64,000 bases of DNA from Actinomycetota bacterium (GTDB lineage Bacteria > Actinomycetota > Actinomycetes > Streptosporangiales > Streptosporangiaceae). Location: NCBI GenBank assembly GCA_027313705.1, contig DAHVDE010000075.1:1-64000 (forward strand). The letters run 5' to 3'. The first letter of the stretch is position 1; every line of letters starts with the position of its first letter. Both the position numbers and the translations under genes were made by a program. The notes under the pieces are model-generated. The model searched no databases and was not told the DNA's origin. It worked only from the letters and a program-made list of their open reading frames with translations. Positions 8,523 to 18,674 of the stretch are shown in pieces.

Positions 8523-9691
8523 CCTGCGGCCTTCGCCCAGTGGCCGGTCAGGTAGGCAACAGCGGCAGCGTACTGACCCGCGGACAGGTAGGTGGCCGGC
8601 CCGGTGATGGCCGGGTATGACCTGGCCGCGACGGCATCGGCGCTATGGTCGGCTTCCATCGCCGCCAGTTCCACCGGGCGAACACCGCCCTTCAGCCAGA
8701 GGTTCTGGCCGCCGTCTGCTTGCTGGCTGAAAAGAAATTCTTCCCATAGCCTGGCGGCGGCCGGGTCGGGCGCCTTCTTGCTGATGGCCTGGGCGTAGAA
8801 ACTGCCCACGGCCGCCCCGGCAGGGATGAACAGCCTCCAGGTTCCCGGCGTGCGCCCGACGACGCGGGCCGTGTTCAGGTAATCCCAGTTGATGACGACA
8901 GGCGTCTGGCCGGACTTGATCGTCAGTGGCGTCGTCGCCTGCACCGAGACCAGGTTGCCCGCAGCCGCCAGCTTGCGGAAGAACGCCACGCCAGGCGCGA
9001 TGTTGCCGGCCGTGCCGCCGAGCGCCAGGTTCGCCATCATCACCCCGGCCAGCGCTGAAGGTGCCTGGACCGGGCTGCCGTCGAGCGCGATCGAGCCGGC
9101 GAACTTGCGGCTGAGCAGCTGCCTGATCGAAGTGATCGTGCCGAACCTCGTGGGGTCATAGCCGACCGACATGTAGCCGCCGTAGTCCTGCACCCAGGCC
9201 CCGTCAGGTGCCTTCTGCGCGACCGGGATAGCGGGCCAGGTCGCCACCTCGTAGGGCGCGAACAGGCCGGCGTTCTGCGCCGCGAGGGAGGCCTCCACGT
9301 CGATCACGTCGGGCGCATGCTGACCGCCGCGCTTGACCGTGCTGATCTCTTGCTGGCTGGTGCCGTAAGGATCGCTTGCCTCGATCTTGATGCCGTAGAG
9401 CTTGGTGAACGCCCGCATGATGGCGGCGTAGTTGGCGTACTGCGGCGGCAGCCCGATCACGCGCAGCACACCCTCCCGCCTCGCCGCCCTGATCAGCGCC
9501 GTCATTCCGCCGCCGGCTGCCGCTGAGGTGGCAGCCGGCCAGGTCACCGGCTTGGCCTGCACCGGACTGGGCGAGGGCTGGCTGGGCGAAGGCTGGCTGG
9601 GCGGCGAGGCTCGCCCGGCCGCCGGCGACGAGCAGGCGCTCAGCATCGACGCGAGAACAAGGGCACCGGCTAACAGGAATCTGCGACCCAC
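8519..9691 (-). CDS. Lipoprotein solute-binding protein of an ABC transporter (PotD/Fe-type family)
   Basis: From GTG 9691 (390 residues) the protein begins with a compact lipoprotein signal, RRFLLAGALVLASMLSAC, with lipobox LSAC and Cys20 as lipidation site; a longer frame to 9724 would bury this signal. A Ser/Pro/Gln-rich linker with SPSQP repeats follows (about 30-48), then a two-lobe extracellular binding protein (family 1 type) with DVIDVEASLAAQN, KFAGSIALDG and TPVVINWDYLN. Such proteins capture polyamines, iron or similar ligands for an ABC importer. No permease or ATPase gene is near, so it is an orphan here and its ligand is unknown. Confidence 0.78.
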   Translation of the reverse strand: MGRRFLLAGALVLASMLSACSSPAAGRASPPSQPSPSQPSPSPVQAKPVTWPAATSAAAGGGMTALIRAARREGVLRVIGLPPQYANYAAIMRAFTKLYGIKIEASDPYGTSQQEISTVKRGGQHAPDVIDVEASLAAQNAGLFAPYEVATWPAIPVAQKAPDGAWVQDYGGYMSVGYDPTRFGTITSIRQLLSRKFAGSIALDGSPVQAPSALAGVMMANLALGGTAGNIAPGVAFFRKLAAAGNLVSVQATTPLTIKSGQTPVVINWDYLNTARVVGRTPGTWRLFIPAGAAVGSFYAQAISKKAPDPAAARLWEEFLFSQQADGGQNLWLKGGVRPVELAAMEADHSADAVAARSYPAITGPATYLSAGQYAAAVAYLTGHWAKAAG

Positions 9692-9760
9692 GTCATGACT
9701 ATTTCCACCCGAGCCGCACCTCACTCCGCGGTGCGCTGACCTTGCACGGATTCGCTGCGG

Positions 9761-10426
9761 CTAGCTTTCGGCGCTGACTACTCCCACCGGGCAGGACACG
9801 CCGGTGCCGCCGAGGCCGCAATAGCCGTTGGGGTTCTTGGCGTCAGACAGGTACTGCTGATGGTAGGGCTCGGCAAAGTAGAACTCGCCTGCCGGGTCGA
9901 TCTCAGTCGTGATCTTGCCGTAGCCGGCGCTGGTGAGTTGCTCCTGGTAGGCGGCCGCCGATTGCCTGGCTGCGTCTCGCTGCTCGTCGGAGTGATAGAA
10001 GATCGCCGAGCGGTATTGCGTGCCTATGTCGTTGCCCTGGCGCATGCCGAGCGTCGGGTCGTGCGACTCCCAGAAGACCTTGAGCAGGTCACGGTAGGAG
10101 ACCACCTTGGGATCGAAGACGACCAAGACCGTCTCGGCGTGGCCGGTGCCGCCGCTGCAGACCTCTTCATAGGTGGCGTTAGGCGTGAAGCCGCCCTCGT
10201 AGCCTGCGGCTGTGGTGATCACTCCTGGCACCTGCCAGAATTTGCGCTCGGCACCCCAGAAGCAGCCGAGTGCGAAGTCCGCGACCTCGCTGCCCTCTGG
10301 ATAGGGCGGCAGCAGCGGCGCACCGAGTACCTCATGCTTCTGCGGCACCTGCATCCGCTCTGCCCGGCCACGCAGAGCCTGATCGGCGGCCACCATCCGG
10401 GTCTTGTTGGTGCCAAACAGCCCCAT
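9761..10426 (-). CDS. msrA: Peptide methionine sulfoxide reductase A
   Basis: MsrA reduces methionine-S-sulfoxide in proteins or free form, using thioredoxin. The 221-residue product has the catalytic motif GCFWGAE with Cys55 and the C-terminal segment [15 protein letters not shown] with the recycling cysteines. The N-terminal 45 residues ([20 protein letters not shown]) are the extension usual in actinobacterial and enterobacterial MsrA. ATG 10426 follows GGGGAGGAGAC, a good ribosome site. It stands as a single gene between the polyprenyl synthase and the lipoprotein gene. Confidence 0.95.
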   Translation of the reverse strand: MGLFGTNKTRMVAADQALRGRAERMQVPQKHEVLGAPLLPPYPEGSEVADFALGCFWGAERKFWQVPGVITTAAGYEGGFTPNATYEEVCSGGTGHAETVLVVFDPKVVSYRDLLKVFWESHDPTLGMRQGNDIGTQYRSAIFYHSDEQRDAARQSAAAYQEQLTSAGYGKITTEIDPAGEFYFAEPYHQQYLSDAKNPNGYCGLGGTGVSCPVGVVSAES

Positions 10427-10531
10427 GGTTGTCTCCTCCCCGCCCGGCGCTCAAGCGCTCACGGGCGAATCGCCTAAGGGTTTCGCCGCCCCGCGGCGAG
10501 TACAGCGTTACGCGGGGCATGCTTGTTCCCG

Positions 10532-10556
10532 CCCGCCCCGACCGCCATTCGGCGGG
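10532..10556 (-). terminator. Possible terminator hairpin after the polyprenyl synthase gene
   Basis: On the minus strand, directly after the stop at 10558, CCCGCC (10556-10551) can pair with GGCGGG (10537-10532) around a 13-nt loop. There is no T-run, which is common for actinomycete terminators but lowers confidence. Confidence 0.3.
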
Positions 10557-10557
10557 C

Positions 10558-11580
10558 CTAACTGGTGCGCTCGACCATGAAGTCGCAGAGTTCGGCGAGC
10601 GCCGCCCTGGCAGGCAAGTCGGGCAGCGCGGCGATGAGATCGCGGGCCCGGCCGGCCCAGTGCCTGACGTCGGCCCTGGCCAGGTCCATGCCGGGGTGCT
10701 TGCGGAGCAGGCCGAGTGCCTCGTCCAGCAGTTCTGGGTCGCTCAGGTCGGTGCTGAGCAACTCCACCAGCCTGGCATCTTCCCGGCCGGCGACGCGCAG
10801 TGCGTGCAGCACGGGCAGTGACCTGACGCCCTCGCGCAGGTCGGTCCCCGGCGTCTTGCCCGACTGGAGCGATTCGCTGGTGATGTCAAGTATGTCGTCA
10901 GACAACTGGAACGCAAGGCCGAGCGCGGCGCACGCCGACGCGATCGAGTCGACAAGTTCAGGCGGCGCGCCGGAAAACATCGCGCCGAAGCGACCCGCCG
11001 TGGCGATCAGGGACGCGGTCTTGCCTCCGATCACGTCCATGTAGTGTTCCGCCGCGTCCTGGTCAGGCTTGGCTCCGACGGTCTCGGCGATCTGGCCGGC
11101 CACCAGGCGGCTGAACGTCTCCGCCTGGATCCGCACCGCGTCGGTGCCGAGGTCGGCAAGGATCAGCGAGGCGCGGGCGAACAGGAAGTCTCCGGTCAAG
11201 ATGGCGACCGAGTTGGTCCAGCGGGAATTGGCGCTTTCCCAGCCGCGCCTCTTATCCGCCTCGTCCATCACGTCGTCGTGGTACAGCGTCGCCAGATGGG
11301 TGAGTTCGATCGCCACGGCGGCGGGGACGATCCGCGGGTCACGAGGATTCCCGAAGTGGGCGGCAAGCAGCACCAAGGTGGCCCTGAATCGCTTGCCTCC
11401 CGCGTCGATGCCATAGGCAGACGTCTCGTCAAGCAACTCGTGCTGAGCCTGCGCGGCTTCGTGCATGCCCGCCTCGACCTGCGCCAGTCCGGTCGCCAGG
11501 CCGGCCGCCAAGCCAGGATCCGATAGCGCTACGGGAACGACGGTGACCACTTCATCCCCTATCGCTACGTCTGCCGCCAA
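10558..11580 (-). CDS. Long-chain polyprenyl diphosphate synthase (menaquinone side-chain type)
   Basis: A trans-isoprenyl diphosphate synthase of 340 residues that would elongate allylic diphosphates with isopentenyl diphosphate. Both aspartate-rich motifs are present: DDVMD at 102-106 and DDILD at 228-232, with GGKRFR at 61-66 and GGKTASLI at 185-192. The residue five before the first motif is Ala, a small side chain, which in this family allows long products. Its position after nuoN with menG and menJ upstream matches Mycobacterium (grcC1 near menJ) and Streptomyces, so the product is most likely the C40-C45 tail of menaquinone. A 96-base gap separates it from nuoN; read-through or an own promoter are both possible. 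Confidence 0.88.
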   Translation of the reverse strand: MAADVAIGDEVVTVVPVALSDPGLAAGLATGLAQVEAGMHEAAQAQHELLDETSAYGIDAGGKRFRATLVLLAAHFGNPRDPRIVPAAVAIELTHLATLYHDDVMDEADKRRGWESANSRWTNSVAILTGDFLFARASLILADLGTDAVRIQAETFSRLVAGQIAETVGAKPDQDAAEHYMDVIGGKTASLIATAGRFGAMFSGAPPELVDSIASACAALGLAFQLSDDILDITSESLQSGKTPGTDLREGVRSLPVLHALRVAGREDARLVELLSTDLSDPELLDEALGLLRKHPGMDLARADVRHWAGRARDLIAALPDLPARAALAELCDFMVERTS

Positions 11581-11676
11581 CTGCGTGGCCGCCGAATCTC
11601 AGGTAAGCACCACGATAAGCGCATCGGGGCACGTTGCCGAATTCGCCCGGTGGGCTAACGACCAAGAATAGGTGCA

Positions 11677-13263
11677 TCAGCGGACAAAGAGCTGGGTCGC
11701 GGCATCGTGCGCGAGCCTCAGCAACGGCTCGGGCACGATGCCGAGCACCAGCGTTGCCAGGGCGCCGATCGCCACCGCACTCGTCGTGAACACGCTTGGC
11801 CGCACCACGACAGGTCCGTCGGCTGGCGGGTCGCTGAAGAACATGAGCACGATCACCCGGACGTAGGGGAAGGCCAGGATCGCGCTGCTGATCGCGCCGA
11901 CCACGACGAGCGGAACGGCGCCACCGCCGATCGCGGCCTGGAACACCGCGAACTTGCCTATGAAGCCGCTGGTCAGCGGTATCCCGGCAAAGGCGATAAG
12001 AAACAGTGCGAAGACGCCGGCGACGAGCGGCGAGCGGCGGCCGAGCCCGGCCCAGCTCGACAGGTGATCGGCCTCACCGGCCGGGTTCCGCACCAGCGTC
12101 ACCACCGCGAAGGCGCCGATGGTCGCGAAGCCATAGGCAGCGAGATAGAAGAGGCTGCTGGAAAGCCCCGCCGTGGTAGCCGCGATGACACCGGTCAGGA
12201 TGTACCCGGCCTGCGCGATCGATGAGTAGGCAAGCAGTCGCTTCACGTCGGTCTGGGTGATCGCGATGATCGACCCGCCGAGCATGGTCACGATAGCCAC
12301 CGCCCACATAGCCGGCCGCCAGTCCCAGGTGAGCTGGCCGAACGCGACGTAGAACACCCGCAGCAGCGCGCCGAACGCGGCGACCAGTGTGCATGAGGCC
12401 ATCAGCGCGGTCACCGGCGTCGGCGCACCCTGATAGACGTCTGGCTTCCAGGCCTGGAAGGGCACCGCTCCGATCTTGAACAGCAGGCCGACACCGAGCA
12501 GCGCGATCCCGGCATAGAGCAAGACGGCATTGCCGGTATTACCGCTCGCGGCGGCGGCGATCGCGGCCAGGTTAACTGAGCCGGAGAAGCCATAGAGCAT
12601 GGCGACGCCGAACAAGAAAAACGCCGAGGAAAAGGCACCGAGCAGGAAGTACTTCATCGCTGCTTCCTGCGAGAGCAGCCTGCGCCGCCTGGCCAGGCCG
12701 CAGAGCAGGTAAAGCGGCAGCGAAAGCACCTCGAGCGCGACGAACATGGTAAGCAGGTCGTTCGAAGCAGGGAACAGCAGCATGCCGCCGACCGCGAACA
12801 GCGTGAGCGGGTACACCTCCGTATGACTGATACCGGCGACGAGGCCTTCGCGTTCCTCCGCGCTGCCAGGCACCGCCGCCGCCTGCGCCGCGAACGCGCT
12901 GACCTCGTGGGAGGATTCCGCGATCAGTAGCACGCTGACGAACGCGAGCACCAAGATCGTGCCCTGGATGAACAGCGTCGGCCGGTCAACGCCGACCGCG
13001 CCTTCGGCCGCGATCCGGCCAGCGGCACCGCCGCCGAACACCGAACTGTCCACGGCCACGGCGATGGTCAGTACGAACGCTCCGGCCAGGCCGCCGAGGG
13101 TGAGGGCCAAGTGGAAGCTGCGGCGCAGCGCGCGCGGCGCGAACGCCTCGACAAGCACCCCGGCTACGGCGGCACCGAAGACGAGCAGCATCGGCGAGAG
13201 CAGCCCGTATTCGATATGGGGGGTAGGAATGACCGGCGCGATCGCGCCGACATACGCGGTCAC
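11677..13263 (-). CDS. nuoN: NADH-quinone oxidoreductase subunit N
   Basis: NuoN is one of three antiporter-like proton-channel subunits of complex I. I start it at GTG 13263, which overlaps the nuoM TGA by four bases (GTGA); the longer open frame to 13548 is antisense-like and has no family character. The 528-residue product is almost wholly transmembrane, with the antiporter-family signatures EVLSLPLYLLCG and MKYFLLGAFSSAFFLFG, a QAWKPDVYQGAPTPVTA segment in the discontinuous helix region, and LLAYSSIAQAGY. It closes the nuo operon. Confidence 0.93.
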   Translation of the reverse strand: MTAYVGAIAPVIPTPHIEYGLLSPMLLVFGAAVAGVLVEAFAPRALRRSFHLALTLGGLAGAFVLTIAVAVDSSVFGGGAAGRIAAEGAVGVDRPTLFIQGTILVLAFVSVLLIAESSHEVSAFAAQAAAVPGSAEEREGLVAGISHTEVYPLTLFAVGGMLLFPASNDLLTMFVALEVLSLPLYLLCGLARRRRLLSQEAAMKYFLLGAFSSAFFLFGVAMLYGFSGSVNLAAIAAAASGNTGNAVLLYAGIALLGVGLLFKIGAVPFQAWKPDVYQGAPTPVTALMASCTLVAAFGALLRVFYVAFGQLTWDWRPAMWAVAIVTMLGGSIIAITQTDVKRLLAYSSIAQAGYILTGVIAATTAGLSSSLFYLAAYGFATIGAFAVVTLVRNPAGEADHLSSWAGLGRRSPLVAGVFALFLIAFAGIPLTSGFIGKFAVFQAAIGGGAVPLVVVGAISSAILAFPYVRVIVLMFFSDPPADGPVVVRPSVFTTSAVAIGALATLVLGIVPEPLLRLAHDAATQLFVR

Positions 13264-14906
13264 GGGTTGCTCCCGTTCTGGGTCGAGGAAGAGGTTGCCG
13301 AAGAGAGCCCGGTCACCACGAACCTGTTGTTGACCGGGTGAGGTGGCACCGGGTTGGCAGAATGCGCGTCGACCAAGGTCGCGCGCACGGCCGGGTTGAT
13401 CACGTCGATGATCGGCTTGGGATAGACGCCGAGCACGATGATCAGTGCGATCAGCGGGCCGACGGCCCACAGTTCGCGTGCCTTCAGGTCGGGCATCGAG
13501 GCGACCTCGGGCTTCACCGGGCCGGTCATGGTCCGCTGGTACATCCACAGGATGTAGATGGCGGCCAGGATGATGCCCGCGGTGGCCAGGATCGCGGCGG
13601 CCTCGTACCTGGTGAAGGTGCCGACGAGCACGAGGAACTCGCTGACGAAGGTGGACAGGCCAGGCAGGGCGAGACCGGCCAGGCCCGCGATCAGGAACAA
13701 CCCGGCAAGCACCGGCGCCACCTTCTGCACGCCGCCGTAGTCGGCGATCTGCGCGGAGCGCCGCCGCGAGATCATGAATCCGGCGATCAGGAAGAGCGCC
13801 CCGGTCGCGAAGCCGTGGTTGACCATGTAGAGGGTGGCGCCGACCTGGCCCTGGCTGGTCATGGCGAAGATGCCGAGCGTGATCAGGCCCATGTGCGATA
13901 CCGAGGTATAGGCGACCAGGCGTTTCAGGTCGGCCTGCCCGATCGCCACGATCGCGCCGTACAAGACGCCGATCACGGAAAGCGCGATGATCAGCGGCGT
14001 GAAGTAATGAGCGGCGGAGGGGAACAGGTCAAGGCAGTACCTGATCATCCCGAAGGTGCCCACCTTGTCGAGCACGCCGACCAGCACTACCGCCGCGCCT
14101 GGCTGCGCCGCGGTCGCGGCGTCTGGCAGCCAGGTGTGGAACGGCCAGAGCGGCGCCTTGATCGCGAAGGCGACGAAGAACCCGAGGAACAGCCACTTCT
14201 GCACCGTCGCGCTCAGCACCAGGTGCGTGAGCGGCAGGAACAAGAACGTGCCAGGCCGGCCGCCCGAGGTCGAGTAGACATAGAGCGCGATGACCGCGAC
14301 CAGCATGAGCAACCCGCCAAGCAGGCTGTAGAGCAGGAACTTTACCGCCGCGTACTGGCGCTGGCCGACACCGTAGCTGCCGATCATGAAGTACATCGGG
14401 ATCAGCATGGCCTCGAAGAACACGTAGAACAGGAAGACATCGGTGGCCGCGAAGACCCCGATCATCATCGTCTCGAGTACCAGCATCAAGATGAAGTAGG
14501 TCTTGATGCTGCGCCGCGGTGGCGCCGAGCCAACCGGGTTGCCCGCTCCTTCCGCGTCGTTCCAGGAGGCGAGCACGACGACCGGCATCAGCACCGTCGT
14601 CATCAAGATCAGGACCAGCGCGATGCCGTCCACGCCTACCGCGTAGTGCACGCCGAACTGCGGTATCCACTGGTAGGTCTGCGTGAACTGAAAGCGCGGT
14701 CCGCCTATCTTGAACTGCACCGCCATCGCGACCGTGATGGCCAGCGTGATCACGCTGAAGACCAGCGCGATGCGCTTGACGAGCAGGTCGCGGGCGCGGC
14801 GGTCGGCCGGGCCGCCGGGAGCGGACTGACCGGGAGTCAGGCCGATCGCGATCGCGCCGACCAGCGGTACCACGCCGGCGACGGTGAGCCAGGGGAAATT
14901 GCTCAT
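13260..14906 (-). CDS. nuoM: NADH-quinone oxidoreductase subunit M
   Basis: A 548-residue antiporter-like membrane subunit of complex I. Recognisable segments include GVDGIALVLILMTTVLMP, FYVFFEAMLIPMYFMIG (with the key membrane Glu), KAPLWPFHTWLPDA with its functional Lys/His, and KRLVAYTSVSHMGLITLG. Its start ATG 14906 is 25 bases after the nuoL stop and its stop overlaps the nuoN start. A polar C-terminal tail of about 40 residues follows the last helix. Confidence 0.95.
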   Translation of the reverse strand: MSNFPWLTVAGVVPLVGAIAIGLTPGQSAPGGPADRRARDLLVKRIALVFSVITLAITVAMAVQFKIGGPRFQFTQTYQWIPQFGVHYAVGVDGIALVLILMTTVLMPVVVLASWNDAEGAGNPVGSAPPRRSIKTYFILMLVLETMMIGVFAATDVFLFYVFFEAMLIPMYFMIGSYGVGQRQYAAVKFLLYSLLGGLLMLVAVIALYVYSTSGGRPGTFLFLPLTHLVLSATVQKWLFLGFFVAFAIKAPLWPFHTWLPDAATAAQPGAAVVLVGVLDKVGTFGMIRYCLDLFPSAAHYFTPLIIALSVIGVLYGAIVAIGQADLKRLVAYTSVSHMGLITLGIFAMTSQGQVGATLYMVNHGFATGALFLIAGFMISRRRSAQIADYGGVQKVAPVLAGLFLIAGLAGLALPGLSTFVSEFLVLVGTFTRYEAAAILATAGIILAAIYILWMYQRTMTGPVKPEVASMPDLKARELWAVGPLIALIIVLGVYPKPIIDVINPAVRATLVDAHSANPVPPHPVNNRFVVTGLSSATSSSTQNGSNP

Positions 14907-14931
14907 GGAAATATCAGCGCCTCACCGGAAC

Positions 14932-16887
14932 TTAGAGCTTTACCAGCAGCAGAGCACCGATAACGAGCACGGCGCCGATCAGCATGGACAGGGCATACGA
15001 GCGGACGAATCCGGTCTGGACCTTGCGTATCCGTCCCGAGCTTCCGCCCATCGCGGCGGCGACGCTTCGCACCAGGCCGTCGATGCCCTGATTGTCGAAG
15101 TACACCGAGAGCCTGGTCATCCAGGACCCAGGGCGCATCAGCAGCGACTCGTTGAGCGCGTCACCGTAGAGATCCTTGCGGGCCGCCCCCGTGACCAGGC
15201 TGCCGCGCGGCGCGGTGACCGGGACGTCGCGCCTTCCGTAGATCAGCCAGGCCACCGCCGCTCCGGCGATGACAAGCACCAGCGAGGCGATGCTGATCAG
15301 GCTGAAGAAGCCGTGCGAAAGCGGCGGCGTGCCGACGACCGGGGCCAGGAAGTCGATGAGCCGGTTGGCGAGCATCAAGAAGGCGCCCGCGCCGAGCGAG
15401 CCGATCGCCAGGATCACCATCGGCGAGGTCATGATCGGCGGTGCCTCATGCGGGTGCGCGTGGTCGTCCCAGCGCCGCTTGCCGGTAAAGGTCATCAGCA
15501 TGACCCTGGTCATGTAGAACGCGGTAATGCCCGCACCGATCAGCGCAGCGGTGCCGAGGATCGCGCCTGAGGTGCCGCCCTTGGCAAAGGCCGCGTCGAT
15601 GATGGGGTCCTTGGTGAAGAAGCCGGAGAACGGCGGGATGCCGATAATGGCCAGATAGCCGAAACCGAACGTCACGAAAGTGATCTTCATGGCCGAAGCC
15701 AGGCCGCCGAACCTGCGCATGTCTACTTCGTCGTTCATCTCATGCTTGACCGCCCCGGCGCCGAGGAACAGCCCGGCCTTGAAGAATCCGTGCGCGAGCA
15801 GGTGCGCGATCGCCAGCGCGTAGCCGACCGGGCCAAGCCCCGCAGCCAGCATCATGTAGCCGATCTGGCTCATGGTCGAGCCGGCTAGTGCCTTTTTGAT
15901 GTCGTCCTTCGCGCACCCGATGACGGCGCCGAAAAGCAAGGTGGCTGCGCCGACGATCGCGACGACCAGCCTGGCGTCGGGTGACAGGTTGAAGATCGGC
16001 GCCGACCTGACGATCAGGTACACGCCCGCCGTCACCATCGTCGCCGCGTGGATAAGCGCGGAAACCGGGGTCGGACCCTCCATCGCGTCAAGCAGCCATG
16101 ACTGCAGCGGCAACTGGGCCGACTTGCCGCAGGCGCCGAGCAGCAGCAAGAGCCCGATCGCGGTAATCGTGCCAGGCCGAGCCGAGTGCACCTGGCTGAA
16201 GACGCCGTCGAAGCTCACCGAGCCGAACTGGGCGAACATCAGCATGATCGCCAGCGAGAGCCCGACGTCACCGACCCGGTTCGCGATGAAGGCCTTCTTG
16301 GCCGCCACCGGGGGTGCCGGGTTGTAGAACCAGAATCCGATCAGCAAGTAAGACGCCAGGCCCACGCCTTCCCAGCCCGCGTACAGGGCCAGGTAGTTGT
16401 CGGCGATGACCAGCAGCAGCATCGAGGCGATGAACAGGTTCAGGTAACCGAAGAACCGGCGCCGGTCAGGGTCAGCGGCCATGTAGCCGACGGCGTAGAT
16501 GTGAATGAGCGATCCGACACCGGTGATCAGCAGCACGAAGCAGATGGAAAGCTGGTCGATCCTGATGCCGAGCGGCACCGCGAACCGGCCGATCGCCGGA
16601 ATCCAGGTGAATACCCGCAAGTCAAGGCCGCGCTTGCTGGCCGGGAGGCCGAGCAGCTGCACGAAGAGCGCGACACCGTAGCCAAAGGCCGCCAGTGACA
16701 TCGCGACACCGAGCCAGTGCCCCCACTTGTTGGTGCGCTTGCCGCCAAGCAGCAGGACCAGTGCGCCGAACCCCGGGAACGCCAGCAGCAGCCAGGCCGC
16801 GTGCGCCGCGCCGGTCGCGGGCAGCGTCGTCAGCGCCGTGGCTTGCGGGGCCAGCGTGGCCGCAAGGGAGCCAGTCACTGCTACCAC
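14932..16887 (-). CDS. nuoL: NADH-quinone oxidoreductase subunit L
   Basis: The largest membrane subunit of complex I (651 residues), distal proton channel with the long lateral helix. It shows [52 protein letters not shown] (with the channel Glu), a [19 protein letters not shown] type segment with the Lys/Ser pair, and a hydrophobic C-terminus. GTG 16887 gives an N-terminus [17 protein letters not shown] 16878 three codons later is equally possible. There is a 49-base gap from nuoK, the longest within the operon. Confidence 0.95.
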   Translation of the reverse strand: MVAVTGSLAATLAPQATALTTLPATGAAHAAWLLLAFPGFGALVLLLGGKRTNKWGHWLGVAMSLAAFGYGVALFVQLLGLPASKRGLDLRVFTWIPAIGRFAVPLGIRIDQLSICFVLLITGVGSLIHIYAVGYMAADPDRRRFFGYLNLFIASMLLLVIADNYLALYAGWEGVGLASYLLIGFWFYNPAPPVAAKKAFIANRVGDVGLSLAIMLMFAQFGSVSFDGVFSQVHSARPGTITAIGLLLLLGACGKSAQLPLQSWLLDAMEGPTPVSALIHAATMVTAGVYLIVRSAPIFNLSPDARLVVAIVGAATLLFGAVIGCAKDDIKKALAGSTMSQIGYMMLAAGLGPVGYALAIAHLLAHGFFKAGLFLGAGAVKHEMNDEVDMRRFGGLASAMKITFVTFGFGYLAIIGIPPFSGFFTKDPIIDAAFAKGGTSGAILGTAALIGAGITAFYMTRVMLMTFTGKRRWDDHAHPHEAPPIMTSPMVILAIGSLGAGAFLMLANRLIDFLAPVVGTPPLSHGFFSLISIASLVLVIAGAAVAWLIYGRRDVPVTAPRGSLVTGAARKDLYGDALNESLLMRPGSWMTRLSVYFDNQGIDGLVRSVAAAMGGSSGRIRKVQTGFVRSYALSMLIGAVLVIGALLLVKL

Positions 16888-16936
16888 TCCAATACTCAGT
16901 TCGTCGTCGCCCGGTGCCTGATGAGCACGGAGACGG

Positions 16937-17239
16937 TTAGTACTTAAGCAAATTGGCGTCGTCCACCGACGCCGACTTACGGGTGCGGAAGATCGATGTC
17001 AGGATCGCCAGGCCGACCACCACTTCTGCGGCCGCGACGACCATGACGAAGAAAGCGATGACCTGACCGTCGAGGTTCCCGTGCAGCCTTGAGAAGGCGA
17101 TGAACGACAGGTTGACGGCGTTGAGCATCAACTCGACGCTCATGAACACGACGAGCGCGTTCCTGCGGATCAGCACGCCTACGCCGCCGATCACGAACAA
17201 GATCGCGGCGAGCGCGATGTAATGCGCCGGGCTAATCAC
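16937..17239 (-). CDS. nuoK: NADH-quinone oxidoreductase subunit K
   Basis: A 100-residue membrane protein with three transmembrane helices, the normal NuoK size. [15 protein letters not shown] carries the conserved membrane Glu of helix 2, and [14 protein letters not shown] carries the Glu of helix 3; both are part of the central proton path. ATG 17239 overlaps the nuoJ stop by four bases. Confidence 0.96.
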   Translation of the reverse strand: MISPAHYIALAAILFVIGGVGVLIRRNALVVFMSVELMLNAVNLSFIAFSRLHGNLDGQVIAFFVMVVAAAEVVVGLAILTSIFRTRKSASVDDANLLKY

Positions 17240-18081
17240 AGCTTCTCCTGGTTCAGCTCGTCGCGGTCGGCCGGCTGCTCGCCGGCGTCAGGCTCGGCCT
17301 CGATCACCTCGACCGGCGCGCCAGGCTCGATCAGCTCGGTGATGGCGATCCCTGTCCTGCCCGCCTCCCTGGTCGCGAGCACCCCGCTGACCGAGAGCCG
17401 CGACGCGCTGCCGTCAGGCAGCAAGGCAGGCATGTCGACCGCGTTGTGCCTGGCATAGGTGCCAGGGCCAGGCAGCGGCGCCGGGTGACCGCTCGCCACT
17501 CGCTGCCTGGACAACATTCGCTGGGTCGGCTTGGGGCTGGTCCGCTCGCGATGGGCGAGCACCATCGCGCCGAGCGCCGCCGTGATCAGCAAGGCGCTGG
17601 TGACCTCGAAAGGAAAGACGTACCTGGTGAAGATCAAGGCGGCCAGGTCGTTCACGTTGGCCGAGCTGTTACGTGGACCAGAAGGCGCGGCCGGGCCGAT
17701 CGCCGCGTGCCCGACCACGAGGATCAGCAGTACGAGCAGCGCTATTCCGGCGAGCGCGGCCCAGAACCGCTGGCCCTTGATCGTCTCGATGATCGAGTCG
17801 GCCGAGCTGATGCCGACGATCATCATCACGAAGAGGAACAGCATGAGCACCGCGCCGGTGTAAACGATCACCTGCACGAACGCGAGGAAGGGCGCGCCCT
17901 GCATCGCGTACATGGCCGCGAGGACGAGCATGACCACGGCGAGCAGCACCGCGCAATGCACGGCCCGCCTGGTGAAGATCATGCCGAGCGCGGCACCGAC
18001 CGCGACAATGGCCAGAATCCACCACGTCGCAAGTTCGGTGAAGTCGCTGCCTGGCGACGCCAGCAGGAGCGAATGACTCAC
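17236..18081 (-). CDS. nuoJ: NADH-quinone oxidoreductase subunit J
   Basis: GTG 18081 is chosen because it overlaps the nuoI TGA (GTGA) and gives [20 protein letters not shown], whereas the longer frame to 18381 is antisense-like. The 281-residue product has the five-helix NuoJ core ([40 protein letters not shown] with the pi-bulge helix) within the first 170 residues. A long polar tail of about 100 residues with Pro and Glu follows, as in other actinobacterial NuoJ. Confidence 0.94.
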   Translation of the reverse strand: MSHSLLLASPGSDFTELATWWILAIVAVGAALGMIFTRRAVHCAVLLAVVMLVLAAMYAMQGAPFLAFVQVIVYTGAVLMLFLFVMMIVGISSADSIIETIKGQRFWAALAGIALLVLLILVVGHAAIGPAAPSGPRNSSANVNDLAALIFTRYVFPFEVTSALLITAALGAMVLAHRERTSPKPTQRMLSRQRVASGHPAPLPGPGTYARHNAVDMPALLPDGSASRLSVSGVLATREAGRTGIAITELIEPGAPVEVIEAEPDAGEQPADRDELNQEKL

Positions 18082-18674
18082 TGGTCGTCTCCCGTCCGAG
18101 CCCAGTCGTGGACAGTGCCTTCGCTGACCATGGAGCCAAGCATGTCTTCCTCGACTGCCTGAGCGGCGGCGAACGTCGGACCCTGCCGGTAGTAGTCCTC
18201 TTCGTCCTTGCCGAGCCGCATCGGGTGCGGCGGTGCTTCCATGCCCTGCCGCAGGGGCGCGAGCAGTTGCTCCTTGGTCCAGATCAAGCTTTCCCTGTTG
18301 TCGTCGGCAAGCTCGTAGTCGTTGGTCATGGTCAGTGCCCTGGTCGGGCACGCCTCCACGCACAGCCCGCACAAGATGCACCGCAGGTAGTTGATCTGGT
18401 AGACAGCACCGTACCGCTCACCCGGCGAGTACCGCTCCTGGTCGGTGTTGCTGCCGCCCTCGACATAGATGGCGTCGGCCGGGCACGCCCAGGCGCAAAG
18501 CTCACAGCCGATGCACTTCTCCAGGCCGTCCGGCCAGCGGTTGAGCTGGTGCCTTCCGTGGAACCTGGGCGCGGTCGGCAGTTTTTCTTCCGGGTACTGA
18601 ACGGTGTCTACCTGCTTGAACATCTGCCTGAAGGTGACCGCGAAACCCTTGACCGGGTTAAGGAAGTCAAGCAC
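18078..18674 (-). CDS. nuoI: NADH-quinone oxidoreductase subunit I
   Basis: NuoI carries two [4Fe-4S] clusters (N6a/N6b) in the peripheral arm. From GTG 18674 the product has 198 residues: Cys54-x2-Cys57-x2-Cys60-x3-Cys64 ([11 protein letters not shown]) and Cys99-x2-Cys102-x2-Cys105-x3-Cys109 ([11 protein letters not shown]). The start overlaps nuoH by 8 bases and yields the family N-terminus [15 protein letters not shown]; the longer frame to 18803 is discarded because it lies inside nuoH. Confidence 0.96.
   Translation of the reverse strand: MLDFLNPVKGFAVTFRQMFKQVDTVQYPEEKLPTAPRFHGRHQLNRWPDGLEKCIGCELCAWACPADAIYVEGGSNTDQERYSPGERYGAVYQINYLRCILCGLCVEACPTRALTMTNDYELADDNRESLIWTKEQLLAPLRQGMEAPPHPMRLGKDEEDYYRQGPTFAAAQAVEEDMLGSMVSEGTVHDWARTGDDQ

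Noticed and set aside
13264-13548. N-terminal extension of nuoN
   Set aside because: It overlaps nuoM in another frame and has an Arg/Asp-rich shadow composition; GTG 13263 gives a normal NuoN.
13338-14963. A 541-codon open frame on the plus strand
   Set aside because: It is wholly antisense to nuoM, very rich in His/Arg/Asp/Gln as expected for the complement of GC-rich membrane-protein codons, and has no recognisable domain.
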